From positions 1 through 6,656 of the forward strand of contig CAZAXU010000066.1 in the NCBI GenBank assembly GCA_964489245.1: a DNA stretch of 6,656 nt. The letters are read 5' to 3'. Under the pieces are notes generated by a model. It did not search any database, was not told the origin of the DNA, and saw nothing but the letters and a program-made list of their open reading frames with translations. Source of the stretch: CAZAXU01 sp964489245 (lineage in GTDB: Bacteria > Bacteroidota > Bacteroidia > Flavobacteriales > Flavobacteriaceae). Positions 6,548 through 6,656 of the stretch are shown here, piece after piece. A program made the translations under genes and the position numbers. The number at the start of each line of letters is the position of its first letter. The stretch's first letter is position 1.

Positions 6548-6576
6548 GCAATTTACGCTATTTTTTTTATTATCAA
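6548..6576 (-). promoter_or_regulatory. Weak candidate promoter for rpsT
   Basis: On the minus strand, TTG (6576-6574) is followed after 18 bp by TAAATTGC (6555-6548), which matches six of eight positions of the TA..TTTG pattern (counting the two free ones). It would give a leader of about 30 bases before the rpsT ATG. The match is partial and the sequence is AT-rich, so it could be chance. Confidence 0.25.
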
Positions 6577-6605
6577 CACTCAATCCGTCATTTTTGTCGA
6601 TATTG

Positions 6606-6656
6606 TAGTCCGTAGGGGAATCGAACCCCTGTTACCAGGATGAAAACCTGGCGTCC
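6606..6656 (-). tRNA. tRNA-Glu (UUC), 3' portion, cut by the window end
   Basis: Read on the minus strand, the anticodon arm is CCAGG-TTTTCAT-CCTGG (6651-6635) with anticodon TTC at 6644-6642, flanked by T33 and A37; this decodes GAA/GAG. A four-base variable region, TAAC (6634-6631), is followed by the T arm AGGGG-TTCGATT-CCCCT (6630-6614). The acceptor strand ACGGACT (6613-6607) and discriminator A (6606) complete the 3' end. The next bases are CAATA, so CCA is not encoded and must be added enzymatically. The D arm and 5' acceptor strand lie beyond the window. Confidence 0.95.

Noticed and set aside
1..6656. CRISPR array, toxin-antitoxin pair, transposase or phage genes
   Set aside because: No regularly spaced repeats, no transposase or integrase motifs, and no small paired genes were found on either strand.

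Overview
The window looks like a chromosomal segment from an AT-rich member of the Bacteroidota, most likely a Flavobacteriia-type organism. The evidence is a C-terminal type IX secretion (T9SS) sorting domain on a secreted protein, a consensus Bacteroidota promoter (TTG, then TAnnTTTG) upstream of the first gene, A-rich translation starts without a Shine-Dalgarno sequence, and a tRNA-Glu without an encoded CCA end. Assignment below the phylum is inference.

Positions 1-100 hold a GC-rich tail with nested inverted repeats, perhaps the 3' end of an upstream gene, closed by a strong intrinsic terminator. Positions 152-3106 hold a plus-strand pair of housekeeping genes. The first is gpmI (cofactor-independent phosphoglycerate mutase, glycolysis). 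45 bp later comes an M17 leucyl aminopeptidase (cytosolic peptide turnover). A 14-bp perfect stem-loop terminator ends this unit. Positions 3169-3513 hold no gene, only decayed repeat-like sequence and one short dispersed-type palindromic element.

Positions 3514-6163 hold a second plus-strand pair, both products directed to the cell envelope or beyond. The first is a T9SS-exported protein whose body reads as about seven beta-propeller blades with no specific function I can name. 22 bp later comes a membrane-anchored serine hydrolase of the beta-lactamase/class C family. The tight spacing and lack of a terminator between them suggest co-transcription. Together they could handle an extracellular or periplasmic substrate, but that substrate is unknown.

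A near-perfect stem-loop flanked by A and T tracts (6177-6206) is placed to terminate transcription from both directions. On the minus strand, entering from the right edge, lie tRNA-Glu(UUC), cut by the window end, and then rpsT (ribosomal protein bS20).

Most of the window is ordinary core genome. The part most worth a second look is the propeller/serine-hydrolase pair. I see no CRISPR array, transposase, prophage or recognisable defence system.
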